DNA of 64,000 nucleotides, taken from contig CAMDJP010000001.1 of the NCBI GenBank assembly GCA_945900775.1, positions 17,822-81,821 on the forward strand, in the 5' to 3' direction. This DNA comes from Akkermansia muciniphila (GTDB lineage Bacteria > Verrucomicrobiota > Verrucomicrobiia > Limisphaerales > SIAT01). This document shows, piece by piece, positions 8,109-17,525 of this stretch. A program made the translations under genes and the position numbers. Numbering within the stretch: position 1 is the first letter of the stretch; each line of letters starts with the position of its first letter. The notes under the pieces are model-generated. The model saw nothing but the letters and a program-made list of their open reading frames with translations, ran no database searches and was not told where the DNA came from.

Positions 8109-9638
8109 ATGCGCACACTCCTTATCGGTATCGACAGCGGCACTCAATCCACCAAGGCGCTCGTCGTCGACGCCAAGTCTGGCAAGGTCCTCGGCGCAGC
8201 CTCCCAGTCGCACGGGCTGATTCCGAACCTGCCGCCCGGTGCCAAGGAGCAGCATCCGCGGTCGTGGCGCGAAGCGACAGCGAAGGCCATCAAGGCTGCA
8301 CTCAAGGTCGCGAAGGCGAAAGTCGGCGAGGTTGTGGCTATCGGCGTCTCCGGTCAGCAGCACGGCTTCGTGCCGTTGGATAAATCGGGCGAGGTCATCC
8401 GCCCAGCCAAGCTCTGGTGCGACACCGCCACGGCGGCCGAGTGCGAGGAGATTACTCTCAATCTCGGCGGCGCCAAAGCGACACGCAAAGCTATCGGCAA
8501 CGCCGTGCTGCCGGGCTTCACCGCCTCGAAGATTCTCTGGCTGAAAAAGCACGAACCGAAGAATTTCGCACGCCTCGCCACGGTTCTCCTGCCTCACGAC
8601 TACCTGAATTTCTGGCTGACTGGCCATGCGTTCATGGAGTACGGCGACGCCTCCGGCACGGCGCTGATGGATGTTCGCAAGCGCCAGTGGAGCGAGGCGG
8701 CTGTGAAAGCGATTGACGCCGACTTGCTCTGCAAGTTGCCAAAACTCTCTTCGAGCGACCAACCTGCCGGGATGCTCCAGCCGAGTACCGCGAGAGAGTT
8801 AGGGCTGAACCCCGGAGTGCTCGTCAGCGCCGGCGGCGGGGATAATATGATGGGCGCGATTGGCACGGGTAATACGCGCGAAGGGGTCGTCACCGCCAGT
8901 TTCGGCACGAGCGGCACCATCTACGCCTGCGCTGAGAAGCCGGTCGTGGATCCGCTCGGCGAAATCGCTGCATTCTGCGACTCGACGAACCGATGGCTAC
9001 CGCTCCTCTGCACAATGAACGTGACCGTCGCCACCGAGATGGTGCGAGAGGATTTCCAATGGACGAACGAGAAGTTCGCCGCCGAAGCAGCGAAGGCGCC
9101 GACTGGCTCGGACGGCCTTCTTCTTCTGCCGTACCTCGAGGGCGAGCGGACCCCAAACGTGCCAGCCGGCACAGGCGTTTTCTTCGGCGTCAACCACCGC
9201 ACCTTCAAAGCCGGCCACTACGCCCGCGCCACAATGGAAGGCGTAACGCTTGGGATGAACTATGGCCTTCGCCGACTCTCTAAATTAGGCGTGAGGGCGA
9301 AGCAGATACGTGCCACTGGCGGCGGCGCCAAAAGCAAACTCTGGCGTCAGATTATGGCGGACGTCTTCGACGCCGAAGTCGTCACGCTCAAGGTGAGCGA
9401 GGGGGCGGCTTACGGGGCGGCGTTGCAGGCGCTCTGGTGCTGGCGCAGCCAAAAGGGTGAGAAAGTGGACATTGCTGAGATTACCGATCGATTTGTGACG
9501 CTGAACAGGTCTGAAACTGCTGAACCGAATGCGAAGGCTACATCCGTGTACCGCGAGTTGCAGGCTTTGCAGGACGAGATTTCGCGCTCACTGCAAGGCG
9601 CGTTCGTCCGCCATCGGCGGCTGGTTTTGAGTGCTTGA
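8109..9638 (+). CDS. xylB: Xylulokinase (FGGY family)
   Basis: Phosphorylates D-xylulose to xylulose 5-phosphate for the pentose phosphate pathway. The 509-residue protein starts with the ATPase motif GIDSGTQSTK (Asp9). The xylulokinase-specific SGQQHGFVPLD (81-91) and WCDTA follow, and Asp245 in GGGDNMMGAIGTG is the expected catalytic base. The ATG at 8109 is preceded by AGAAGG; an upstream in-frame extension overlaps hisS and is not part of the gene. No xylose isomerase or transporter is nearby, so the physiological substrate rests on sequence similarity. Confidence 0.9.
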   Translation: MRTLLIGIDSGTQSTKALVVDAKSGKVLGAASQSHGLIPNLPPGAKEQHPRSWREATAKAIKAALKVAKAKVGEVVAIGVSGQQHGFVPLDKSGEVIRPAKLWCDTATAAECEEITLNLGGAKATRKAIGNAVLPGFTASKILWLKKHEPKNFARLATVLLPHDYLNFWLTGHAFMEYGDASGTALMDVRKRQWSEAAVKAIDADLLCKLPKLSSSDQPAGMLQPSTARELGLNPGVLVSAGGGDNMMGAIGTGNTREGVVTASFGTSGTIYACAEKPVVDPLGEIAAFCDSTNRWLPLLCTMNVTVATEMVREDFQWTNEKFAAEAAKAPTGSDGLLLLPYLEGERTPNVPAGTGVFFGVNHRTFKAGHYARATMEGVTLGMNYGLRRLSKLGVRAKQIRATGGGAKSKLWRQIMADVFDAEVVTLKVSEGAAYGAALQALWCWRSQKGEKVDIAEITDRFVTLNRSETAEPNAKATSVYRELQALQDEISRSLQGAFVRHRRLVLSA

Positions 9639-9693
9639 ATAATTTTGAGTTTGCCCCCTAGACAATTCGCGGGGCTGTGGCAGCTTGGGCCTT

Positions 9694-10047
9694 ATGAAGA
9701 TTCTCCTCTCAACCCACAACATCAGACTTACTCAAGCCATCCAAGACCACGTTCACAATCGCATCAGCAAGCTGGAGAACTACGACCGCTTTTGCACCAA
9801 CGCGCGCGTGATGCTAGAGCGAGATCACACCCGTATTCCGGAGCGTCAGTTCACCTGCGCCGTGCAGTTCTCGATGCCGGGGCCGGACCTCTTCGCTGAA
9901 GATGCGGAGATCGACCTCTACTCGGCCATAGACCTGGCTACCAAGAAAATCGAACAGCAAATCCGCAAGCGCCACAGCAAATTCAAGGCGCGTAATCACA
10001 CAGAAGTCTCCCGAAGCAAGCGCGCGCGACAAGAAGCGGTCGCTTAA
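9694..10047 (+). CDS. hpf: Ribosome hibernation promoting factor / RaiA family (short form)
   Basis: A 117-residue protein with the S30AE/RaiA fold pattern: LLSTHNIRLTQAIQDHVHNRISKLENY, a central beta region and EDAEIDLYSAIDLATKKIEQQIRKRHSKFK, where the DLYAAID motif is diagnostic. It binds the 30S subunit and blocks tRNA and mRNA sites during stationary phase. The basic C-terminal tail (SRSKRARQEA) is short, so it lacks the dimerisation domain of long HPF. ATG at 9694 is chosen over an upstream TTG. A strong terminator follows. Confidence 0.9.
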   Translation: MKILLSTHNIRLTQAIQDHVHNRISKLENYDRFCTNARVMLERDHTRIPERQFTCAVQFSMPGPDLFAEDAEIDLYSAIDLATKKIEQQIRKRHSKFKARNHTEVSRSKRARQEAVA

Positions 10048-10075
10048 GAACAGGCAAAAGCCCGAAAAATATTTG

Positions 10076-10122
10076 CCCGCCCGCGCCGCGAGGCTTGACT
10101 CGCGCCGTCGGTGGGTCTTTTT
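10076..10122 (+). terminator. Rho-independent terminator after hpf
   Basis: Arms 10076-10092 and 10099-10115 form a 17-position stem (two mismatches and two G-U pairs) closing a six-base loop, followed by a T-rich tract at 10116-10122. It separates hpf from the amidohydrolase gene, whose ATG comes nine bases later. Confidence 0.8.
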
Positions 10123-10131
10123 GTTTAGGCG

Positions 10132-11379
10132 ATGATTCTACGCGCTCGCGTTGTCCTGCCAATCTGCCGCCCACCGATCGAGAATGGGGCCGTCGCCATT
10201 GCGGGTGGGCGCATCACGGCGGTCGGGTCGTGGCCGGAGCTTGCCAAGAATGGCGGCGGCGCAGTCAAAGACTTGGGTGAGTCGATTCTCCTGCCTGGAC
10301 TGGTCAATGCCCACTGCCACCTTGACTATACTGCGATGGCTGGAGAAATCGCGCCAACCCAGTCCTTCACCGATTGGATCAAGTGTATCACTGCTCTCAA
10401 GGCTTCGTGGAGCTACAGCGAGTTTGCCGAGTCGTGGTTGGATGGCGCACGCATGTTGCTCGCAACCGGTACAACCACGGTGGCTGACATCGAAGCTGTG
10501 CCCGAACTTCTTCCAGAAGTGTGGGCAGCAACGCCATTGCGCATCTTTTCCTTCCTCGAAATGACCGGCATCAAAAGCCGACGCAAGCCCGAAGAGATTT
10601 TGGAGGTGGCTCTGTCCATGATAGCCGCACTGCCAGTGGGTCGCTGTCACGCCGGGCTCTCACCGCACGCACTGTATTCGACCCAACCGGCGCTGCTCCA
10701 ACTCGGCGCCAAGCGCGCTCGGGAAAAAGGATTCCGCCTCACGACACACGTGGCTGAATCGGCCGAGGAATTCGAGATGTTCTTTCACGGACGTGGTCCA
10801 CTGCATAATTGGCTCCGCCGTAACAATCGGGAAATGGACGACTGCGGACGCGGGTCCCCGGTAAAACAACTTGAGGCCAGCGGCTTGCTGGGCGAAAATC
10901 TGCTGGCGGTCCACGCAAACTACCTTCACACCGGCGACGCCTCATTGCTGGCTAAAGCCAAAACGAGCGTGGCGCACTGTCCGCGAAGCCACGATTTCTT
11001 CCGTCATTGTCCATTTCCATTTCGTGAATTGAGTGAGGCGGGTGTGAATATTTGCCTCGGCACTGATAGCCTCGCCACAACCCGCAAAATGCGAGGGCAA
11101 CCTCTGCGGCTCGATCTATTCGCCGAGATGCGCGCTTTCTCGAAAGCGAATCCCACTGTGCCGTCTGATGTGATTCTTCGAATGGCCACTCTGAATGGCG
11201 CGAAAGCATTGGGACTCGCCGGGGAAGTCGGCGAGTTGGCACCCAGTGCGTCTGCTGATCTCATCGCGGTGCCATTCGGCGGATCGATTCGTCAGTCGGC
11301 CGAAGCGGTTATCCAGCAAACAAATGGCGTAGTCGCCTCGATGATTGACGGCTGCTGGGCGCTGCCACCAGAGTCGTGA
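10132..11379 (+). CDS. Amidohydrolase-superfamily metal-dependent deaminase/hydrolase
   Basis: A 415-residue cytoplasmic hydrolase of the chlorohydrolase/adenosine-deaminase-like branch. The metal site is visible as NAHCHLDYT (HxH, about 61-63), the histidine of TTHVAES, the histidine of VHANYL and the aspartate of CLGTDSLAT. The order and spacing resemble aminodeoxyfutalosine deaminases and 5-methylthioadenosine/S-adenosylhomocysteine deaminases. It is followed by bioF after four bases and then bioA, so it shares an operon with biotin genes. It could serve menaquinone synthesis (futalosine pathway) or an unrelated deamination; the sequence alone does not decide. Confidence 0.8.
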   Translation: MILRARVVLPICRPPIENGAVAIAGGRITAVGSWPELAKNGGGAVKDLGESILLPGLVNAHCHLDYTAMAGEIAPTQSFTDWIKCITALKASWSYSEFAESWLDGARMLLATGTTTVADIEAVPELLPEVWAATPLRIFSFLEMTGIKSRRKPEEILEVALSMIAALPVGRCHAGLSPHALYSTQPALLQLGAKRAREKGFRLTTHVAESAEEFEMFFHGRGPLHNWLRRNNREMDDCGRGSPVKQLEASGLLGENLLAVHANYLHTGDASLLAKAKTSVAHCPRSHDFFRHCPFPFRELSEAGVNICLGTDSLATTRKMRGQPLRLDLFAEMRAFSKANPTVPSDVILRMATLNGAKALGLAGEVGELAPSASADLIAVPFGGSIRQSAEAVIQQTNGVVASMIDGCWALPPES

Positions 11380-11383
11380 GCTA

Positions 11384-12583
11384 ATGAGCGGATTAGACGT
11401 AGAGTTGCGACGTGAGTTGGCAGCCATCCAAAAGGATGCCTTGCTTCGTGAATTGCACCGCGTGGACTCATCGCAATCCAGGTGCATTGAAATCGATGGG
11501 CGGCCGTTTCTTAATTTTTCATCGAACGACTATCTCGGATTATCAAATCACCCCGCATTGAAAGAAGCCGCCACTAGGGCGGTCGCAAAATTCGGTGTGG
11601 GTGCAGGCTCCTCACGGCTCGTCTGTGGATCCCTCGCGCCACACCACGAGCTAGAGGAGATGCTAGCGGTCTTTAAAGGAACGGAAGCCGCAATCAGCTT
11701 CCCAACTGGTTACGCTGCCGCGCTCGGCGCCATCACTTCGGTCGCAGGCAAAGACGACGTCGTCATTCTCGACAAGCTTGTCCACGCCTGCATCGTGGAT
11801 GCAGCTCGGCTCAGTGGCGCAAAACTGCGCGTCTTCATCCACAACGACCTCAGCGATTTGGAGAGGAAATTGGAGTGGGCGCGAGACCTCCCGTTCGTTT
11901 CATCCAAATCACGGCGACGAATCTTGATTCTCACCGAGAGCATCTTTTCGATGGATGGCGACCTCGCGGCGCTTCGTGATATCGCTGATCTTAAAGACAA
12001 GTATGGCGCATGGCTAATGGTCGATGAGGCGCATGCCACCGGACTCTTTGGCGAAAACCGGCGTGGATTGGCAGAGGAATTTGGCGTTGCCGATCGCATT
12101 GAAATTCAGATGGGTACGCTTAGTAAGGCCTGCGGTGCGGCAGGGGGATACATCTGCGGCTCACGTTCTTTGATTGATTTGCTCGTCAATCGCGCTCGGA
12201 GCTTCATCTTCTCGACCGCACCTGTTCCAGCCGCCGTCGCCGCTGCTCGGGCAGGCATCGGAGTGATACAATCAGCTGAAGGCGAGATTTTGAGGCAACG
12301 CCTTTGGGCAATCGTCGATCTTCTCAAGTCCGAGTTGATTAAGGCAGGATGGGCATTGCCGCCGATTCGCAGCGCAATCCTCCCCTTGCTGGTTGGAAAG
12401 GAGACTGAAGCGGTATCCATTGCGACGGCGTTGCGAGCGAGAGGTGTTTTCGTTCCAGCAATCCGTTATCCGACGGTCGCGCGCGGCAAAGCACGATTGC
12501 GCCTGACAGCGAGCGCTGCACACACAGCCGCCGACGTGACGGAAATAGTGAACGCTTTGACTGCCGCGAAGACCGGCAACTGA
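11384..12583 (+). CDS. bioF: 8-amino-7-oxononanoate synthase
   Basis: PLP-dependent condensation of pimeloyl-thioester with alanine in biotin synthesis. The 399-residue protein shows NFSSNDYLGLS (44-54), GVGAGSSRLVCG, the PLP-contacting DEAHATG (214-220) and the Schiff-base lysine Lys248 in GTLSKACGAAGGY. The related enzymes glycine C-acetyltransferase and 5-aminolevulinate synthase share the fold, but the adjacent bioA and GAGSSRLVCG favour BioF. The ATG at 11384 lies four bases after the preceding stop; an upstream in-frame ATG overlaps that gene. No bioB, bioC or bioD is in the window. Confidence 0.92.
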   Translation: MSGLDVELRRELAAIQKDALLRELHRVDSSQSRCIEIDGRPFLNFSSNDYLGLSNHPALKEAATRAVAKFGVGAGSSRLVCGSLAPHHELEEMLAVFKGTEAAISFPTGYAAALGAITSVAGKDDVVILDKLVHACIVDAARLSGAKLRVFIHNDLSDLERKLEWARDLPFVSSKSRRRILILTESIFSMDGDLAALRDIADLKDKYGAWLMVDEAHATGLFGENRRGLAEEFGVADRIEIQMGTLSKACGAAGGYICGSRSLIDLLVNRARSFIFSTAPVPAAVAAARAGIGVIQSAEGEILRQRLWAIVDLLKSELIKAGWALPPIRSAILPLLVGKETEAVSIATALRARGVFVPAIRYPTVARGKARLRLTASAAHTAADVTEIVNALTAAKTGN

Positions 12584-12591
12584 CTCTAAAC

Positions 12592-14022
12592 GTGAACAAG
12601 CTGGCCAAACTTGATCGCGCCTATGTCTGGCATCCGTTCACCCAGATGCGTGACTGGGTGCGTCGCGAGCCGATTGTCATCACTGCCGGAAAAGGGGCAG
12701 TGCTGTGGGACGTGCAGGGCAGGGAATATCTCGATGCCAACGCCTCGATTTGGACGAACCTCCACGGGCACAGGCATCCTCACATCACCGGAGCTATTAA
12801 GCGGCAGCTCGGAAAAATTGCCCACTCGTCTGCGCTTGGCTTTGCCAATGAACCAGCATCCCTTCTGGCTGAACGCTTGGTGAAAGCTGCGAACAGAAAG
12901 ACTCCTCGAGCAAAGGACGCCCAGCAGCCGCTAAGCAAAGTCTTCTTCTCCGACGATGGTTCGACGGCTGTAGAAGTGGCTTTAAAACTCGCCTATGAAG
13001 TCGCCCGCCGTTTGGGGCGCACTCAAAAACCTCGCTTTCTCTCGCTCACGGGCGCGTACCACGGCGATACGGTGGGCGCTGTTAGTGTTGGACACATCGA
13101 CCTCTTTCATAAGGCCTATGATAGTCTTCTTTTCAAGTCGGATGCGGTGATGGCGCCATATTGTTACCGGTGCCCCTTCAACCGAGCGAAGCCGGATCGA
13201 GCCGATGCGCGTGAATACCGCAAATGCAACTGGGAGTGTGTTGGTAAAGTTGAGCGCCGTGTTGGTGCGCAACGGAAAAAAGGGAATCCATACGCCGCAA
13301 TGGTCGTTGAACCACTGATGCAGGGGGCGGCGGGAATGATTCCTCAGCCCGAGGGTTGGTTGCGGCGTGTGGCGGAAATCGTACGCGCTGACGGAGCCCA
13401 ACTCATCGCGGATGAAGTAATGACTGGTTTTGCCAGGACAGGTCAGGCATCGGCTTCCTTATTCGCATCGCATCACGAAGGTGTGCAGCCGGATTTTCTC
13501 TGTCTCGCGAAAGGCCTGACTGGCGGTTATTTGCCGATGGCGGCGACATTGACAACACAGGCCGTGTTCGATGCTTTCCTCGGAAAATACGACGAGTTCA
13601 AAACTTTCTTCCACGGTCACAGTTACACTGGGAACCAACTTGGCGCCGCAGCGGCGATTGCCAGTTTGGATCTCCTGGAAAAACCGGAGAACCGCCGCAC
13701 TCGACTTCAGCTCGAGAAGACATTGCGGGAAGAATTAAAATCACTCTGGTCTCTACCAAACGTTGGCGACGTGCGACAGGTTGGGCTTGTTGCTGGCATT
13801 GAGTTGGTGCGCGACTGGCGGACGCGAGAGGCATTTGATGTGCGTGAGCGAGCGGGTATCCGTGTCTGCGAGGCAATGGCGCGACGCGGCGTGCTTACGC
13901 GTCCGATTGGCAGTGTGCTACTGTTGGTGCCGCCGTACTGCACAACCTTGAAGCAGATTCAGCGGATGGTCGCCGCCATGCGCGAGTCCATCCAGGAAGT
14001 CTTCGGAAGAAGAGAGGCCTGA
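12592..14022 (+). CDS. bioA: Adenosylmethionine-8-amino-7-oxononanoate aminotransferase
   Basis: Transaminates 8-amino-7-oxononanoate to 7,8-diaminononanoate. The 476-residue class III aminotransferase has HPFTQM (14-19), GAYHGDT (154-160), Asp274 in IADEVMTGFARTG and PLP-lysine Lys307 in CLAKGLTGG. Between about 190 and 220 it carries a four-cysteine segment, Cys191-x2-Cys194 and Cys212-x3-Cys216, which may bind metal. Translation begins at GTG 12592, eight bases after bioF. It is longer than E. coli BioA (about 430), partly because of that segment. Confidence 0.92.
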   Translation: MNKLAKLDRAYVWHPFTQMRDWVRREPIVITAGKGAVLWDVQGREYLDANASIWTNLHGHRHPHITGAIKRQLGKIAHSSALGFANEPASLLAERLVKAANRKTPRAKDAQQPLSKVFFSDDGSTAVEVALKLAYEVARRLGRTQKPRFLSLTGAYHGDTVGAVSVGHIDLFHKAYDSLLFKSDAVMAPYCYRCPFNRAKPDRADAREYRKCNWECVGKVERRVGAQRKKGNPYAAMVVEPLMQGAAGMIPQPEGWLRRVAEIVRADGAQLIADEVMTGFARTGQASASLFASHHEGVQPDFLCLAKGLTGGYLPMAATLTTQAVFDAFLGKYDEFKTFFHGHSYTGNQLGAAAAIASLDLLEKPENRRTRLQLEKTLREELKSLWSLPNVGDVRQVGLVAGIELVRDWRTREAFDVRERAGIRVCEAMARRGVLTRPIGSVLLLVPPYCTTLKQIQRMVAAMRESIQEVFGRREA

Positions 14023-14027
14023 ACGAT

Positions 14028-15539
14028 TCACTGCTTCTGCTGTTCCATAACTACGGCAGGGCTGATGTTGCCCGCGCGATCTACAGCAATCAAAGCGACA
14101 AGTTCTGGAAAAATCCCCCCGCTCTTGACGATGTTTCCGGACTTGCTGGACCCTGCTGCAATAAATGACTCCCAACGTCCGCCGGTGCGGGTCTGCACGA
14201 GCCAGCGGGCGACTGGTTCGTTCTCGGAGGGCTGCCACAACATTGCGAAGCGGTCTTTAGCCGCGTCATATTGGAGACTGACGGCAGGACGGGGCGGCGC
14301 GGTCTTGTCCAGCCACGGCGAGGCAGGAACGAGTGCGGGTTGCGTATAGACACTGGTAGCGAGGACTGTAGATAGGCCTTTCGCCTCCGACATGAGCGAA
14401 CTTACGTTCCAGTGAATGTTTCCGCTGGCGCCGGCTTGTTTCCGGGTGATTGCGATCTGGTTTGCAATTTCACTTGGATTCCATGGGCTGCCAACGCGAG
14501 CCGAATTGTTGCCGGGCCAGAGGTGTCGGTTTTTAAGGTTCTGCTCGGTCCACCATTTTAGGAGAACGGGGTAGCTCTGTGCCTCGGGTTCGATAGCCCA
14601 ATAGAGCTGCGGTGCACAATAGTCTAGCCATCCGTTCTGGAGCCATTTGCGCGCATCGGCGTACAGCGCATCGTAGGCGTCCAGACCTTTTATTTTTTCT
14701 GGGTGACCCGGGCGCCAGATGCCGAAGGGACTGATGCCGAACTTCACGTGGGGCTTCACGACGTGAATGGCTGAATGAAGGCGTTGCACGAATAAATTGA
14801 TATTCTCACGCCGCCAATCGTCGCGGCTCATTTTTCCAGCCACGCCGGCACGTTTCCAACTGGCATCGTCTGGAAAGTCTATCAAACGTTTCTCGCTGTC
14901 CTTCTCTTTGTACGGATAGAAATAGTCATCAATGTGCACGCCATCAATTTCGTAGCGTTTCACGACATCCAAAATAACGGCGAGCGAGTGCTCCTGCGCA
15001 TCGCGCTCACCGGGATCGAGCCAGAGGTATTTGCCGTAGGTGCGGACGAGTCGGGATTTCGTTTTGCTGACATGCGTTGCGTCGACAGGCGACTTGGCCA
15101 AGTTATAACGGGCGCGAAAGGGGTTGAACCATGCGTGCAATTCGATACCGCGCTTGTGGGCTTCCTCTACCGCGAATGCGAGGGGATCATAGAATGGGGT
15201 GGGTGCCTGACCCATCTTGCCGGTGAGATATTCCGACCACGGCTCGAGCTTGGAGTCGTATAGCGCGTCGCATGAGGTGCGCACTTGAAAAATCAGCGCG
15301 TTGAGGCGGAGTTGGGTTGCGCGATCAAAGATGGCGAGCAATTCGTTTTTTTGCTGTTCGGTGGTAAGCCCAGGTTTGGAGGGCCAGTCAATGTTTCCGA
15401 CCGTGGCAATCCAGGCACCGCGAAACTCTCGCGCAGGCGGTGGAGGGAGTTGGCTTGATGGCGTGTAGGAGGGAGCGGAGAAGAGTGATGAGACTGCGGC
15501 AAGGAACGCCGCTCCGCAGAATCTGATTCGCCCAAACAT
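14028..15539 (-). CDS. Secreted glycoside hydrolase-like protein (GHL10/DUF187, YngK family)
   Basis: A 503-residue exported protein. After a signal peptide (about 1-22) comes REFRGAWIATVGNIDWPS, the diagnostic start of the GHL10 family, and a TIM-barrel region to about 370 including IDGVHIDDYFYPY with acidic residues likely in the active site, and LDYCAPQLYWAIE. The C-terminal part (about 400-500) looks like a fibronectin-III-type beta domain. Members are thought to act on peptidoglycan-like or other glycans; the true substrate is unknown. It converges on bioA with five bases between stops. Confidence 0.85.
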   Translation of the reverse strand: MFGRIRFCGAAFLAAVSSLFSAPSYTPSSQLPPPPAREFRGAWIATVGNIDWPSKPGLTTEQQKNELLAIFDRATQLRLNALIFQVRTSCDALYDSKLEPWSEYLTGKMGQAPTPFYDPLAFAVEEAHKRGIELHAWFNPFRARYNLAKSPVDATHVSKTKSRLVRTYGKYLWLDPGERDAQEHSLAVILDVVKRYEIDGVHIDDYFYPYKEKDSEKRLIDFPDDASWKRAGVAGKMSRDDWRRENINLFVQRLHSAIHVVKPHVKFGISPFGIWRPGHPEKIKGLDAYDALYADARKWLQNGWLDYCAPQLYWAIEPEAQSYPVLLKWWTEQNLKNRHLWPGNNSARVGSPWNPSEIANQIAITRKQAGASGNIHWNVSSLMSEAKGLSTVLATSVYTQPALVPASPWLDKTAPPRPAVSLQYDAAKDRFAMLWQPSENEPVARWLVQTRTGGRWESFIAAGSSKSGNIVKSGGIFPELVALIAVDRAGNISPAVVMEQQKQ

Positions 15540-15656
15540 GGGACCATGTTTTACCCTTTATGCGCTTTGAAAACAAGCACGCGGTAGGGCGGCTCTGTTC
15601 CCGATGAAGCGGCGATTGCAACTTGCTTCAGAGTATGGTTTGATTAAAGCCCAACT

Positions 15657-16466
15657 GTGTCTTGGAACGACAAAGTTTTTTTCGCGATCGCCGTGGCCAT
15701 TTACGGGCTGGGGATGTTCCACGCTTTTTTCCTGTGGCGCCGCGGCTTCCGCCGGGATGACTGGGTGCTCTACGGCGTGCTGGCGCTCGGCATGGTGTTA
15801 CACACCGTGGCGATGGCCAAGCGCGGATTCTCGCTGCACCGTTGTCCGGTCAACAATCTGTACGAGGCCACAGCGTTTGTGATGTGGGCCATCGTGTCCG
15901 GCTATTTGGTGATGGGGCTGTGGCCGCGACTGCGTTTTTTGGGCGCATTTGTTTCGCCGCTGCTCTTCGCTCTGGGTGTCTTTGCGATGATGCCCGCGCT
16001 CGATGCACAGCCGCAATTCACGGGCGGTATCGTCAGCCTGCACGTGGCGCTCATCGCGTTGGCGTACGGTGCGCTCGGGTTGAGCTTCGGCGGATCGCTC
16101 ATGTACCTGAGCCAAGAGCACGACTTAAAGTTCGACAAGCTGCGCGCGATCATCTCGCGGCTGCCCGCCATTCAGCAACTGGAACGTGTGATGGTGCGTT
16201 TGATGTTCTGCGGCATTGTGCTGTTGACGGCGGGTTTGGCGGTGAGTTTTCTGGGCATGAAAGCGCCGCACGGGCAGAGCTTCCTGCAAGACCCCAAAGT
16301 CATCTGGTCGCTGGCCGTCTGGCTTTTCTACGTAGGCCTACTAGTTTGGTATCGGCGCGCGGATCACGGCGGGCATCGATTGGCGTGGGGCAACCTGCTG
16401 GGATTCGCGTTCGTGCTGCTCACGTTTTGGGGCGTGAATCTGCTGTCCAAAATACACAACCCCTGA
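15657..16466 (+). CDS. Cytochrome c assembly/HemX-like membrane protein (CcsA family)
   Basis: A 269-residue integral membrane protein with about eight hydrophobic segments. It carries the conserved CPVNNLYEATAFVMW motif (about 63-77) of the CcsA/CcmC/HemX (YpjD) superfamily, which binds or exports haem for cytochrome c maturation. In Bacillus the homologous hemX sits beside hemA and lowers HemA levels. Here it lies two bases before hemA, the same arrangement. It starts at GTG 15657. The family is large, so ccsA versus hemX function remains open; no ccsB/resB is nearby. Confidence 0.87.
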   Translation: MSWNDKVFFAIAVAIYGLGMFHAFFLWRRGFRRDDWVLYGVLALGMVLHTVAMAKRGFSLHRCPVNNLYEATAFVMWAIVSGYLVMGLWPRLRFLGAFVSPLLFALGVFAMMPALDAQPQFTGGIVSLHVALIALAYGALGLSFGGSLMYLSQEHDLKFDKLRAIISRLPAIQQLERVMVRLMFCGIVLLTAGLAVSFLGMKAPHGQSFLQDPKVIWSLAVWLFYVGLLVWYRRADHGGHRLAWGNLLGFAFVLLTFWGVNLLSKIHNP

Positions 16467-16468
16467 CC

Positions 16469-17524
16469 ATGCCCATCGTCTGCCTTGGCCTCAATCACCG
16501 CACCGCGCCTGTGGAGGTGCGCGAGCGTTTTGCCATCGCCGACAAAACGTTGCCGGAAGCGCTGGCGCGTCTATGTGCTGACGCAGGAGCGCAGGAAGCC
16601 GTCATCCTTTCTACCTGCAACCGCGTGGAACTGTACGCTGCCACGACGGGCGACAGCGCAGCGTTGTTGGCTGCACTGCGCCGTTTCCTGCTGGCCGACC
16701 AGCCCGAGCCTGCGGACGGGGTGTTGTACGCACACGCCGAGCCGCAGAGTGTGCAGCATCTTTTCAAGGTGGCCAGCGGGCTGGACTCGATGATTTTGGG
16801 CGAAACGGAAATCCTGGGTCAACTCAAGTCCGCCTACGAAGTGGCGCTACAACACAAGCGCACTGGCCCGCGCTTGAACCGTGCCTTCCAGCGTGCCTTC
16901 AACGTCGCCAAGCTCATCCGCACCGACACCAACATCCAGCGCGGTAGCGTCTCGGTCGCCTCCGTCGCGGTTGAGTTGGCCGAAAAAATCTTTGATTCGC
17001 TCAACGGACGCACCGTGATGGTTATTGGCGCGGGCGATACGGGTGAGAAAACCGCACGTGCGTTGCTCAGCCGTGGCGCGCAAAGTGTGCTGGTCTCCAA
17101 CCGTTCGCACGAGCGCGCGGAAGCGCTGGCCCAGGAATTGGGCGGCCGCGCGGTGCAGTTCGATGCGTGGGAGGAAACATTCAGCCAGATTGATATTATC
17201 ATCAGCAGCACCAGCGCGCCGCACTACGTGATCGACCGCAAAAAGCTCGAACCGCTCCAGCGCCGCCGCCATCGCCGCCCGCTTTTGCTCATCGACATCG
17301 CCGTGCCTCGTGACATCGAGCCGGAAGTGAATTATCTGGAGGACGTGTACCTTTACAACATCGATGATTTGCATGCCATCGCTGACGATTATCTGCGCCT
17401 GCGCCAGGAAGAGGTGGCCAAGTGTGAGGCTATCATCGCTGGCAAAGCGCGAGAGATGTTGGAATCCCTGCGCGACGCGCCCGGGTCGATGGGCGCCGCG
17501 CGATTGGCTTTCGGCGGAGAATAG
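16469..17524 (+). CDS. hemA: Glutamyl-tRNA reductase, short C-terminus
   Basis: First committed step of C5-pathway tetrapyrrole synthesis, reducing glutamyl-tRNA to glutamate-1-semialdehyde. The sequence opens with GLNHRTAPVEVRE, has the catalytic Cys50 in STCNRVE and GLDSMILGETEILGQ in the catalytic domain. The NADPH-binding domain contains VIGAGDTG and LIDIAVPRDIEP. At 351 residues it is 60-100 shorter than typical HemA: it keeps the long spinal helix (DDYLRLRQEEVAKCEAI) but ends soon after, so most of the C-terminal dimerisation domain is absent. ATG 16469 gives the canonical N-terminus. hemC follows after one base. Confidence 0.95.
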   Translation: MPIVCLGLNHRTAPVEVRERFAIADKTLPEALARLCADAGAQEAVILSTCNRVELYAATTGDSAALLAALRRFLLADQPEPADGVLYAHAEPQSVQHLFKVASGLDSMILGETEILGQLKSAYEVALQHKRTGPRLNRAFQRAFNVAKLIRTDTNIQRGSVSVASVAVELAEKIFDSLNGRTVMVIGAGDTGEKTARALLSRGAQSVLVSNRSHERAEALAQELGGRAVQFDAWEETFSQIDIIISSTSAPHYVIDRKKLEPLQRRRHRRPLLLIDIAVPRDIEPEVNYLEDVYLYNIDDLHAIADDYLRLRQEEVAKCEAIIAGKAREMLESLRDAPGSMGAARLAFGGE

Positions 17525-17525
17525 T

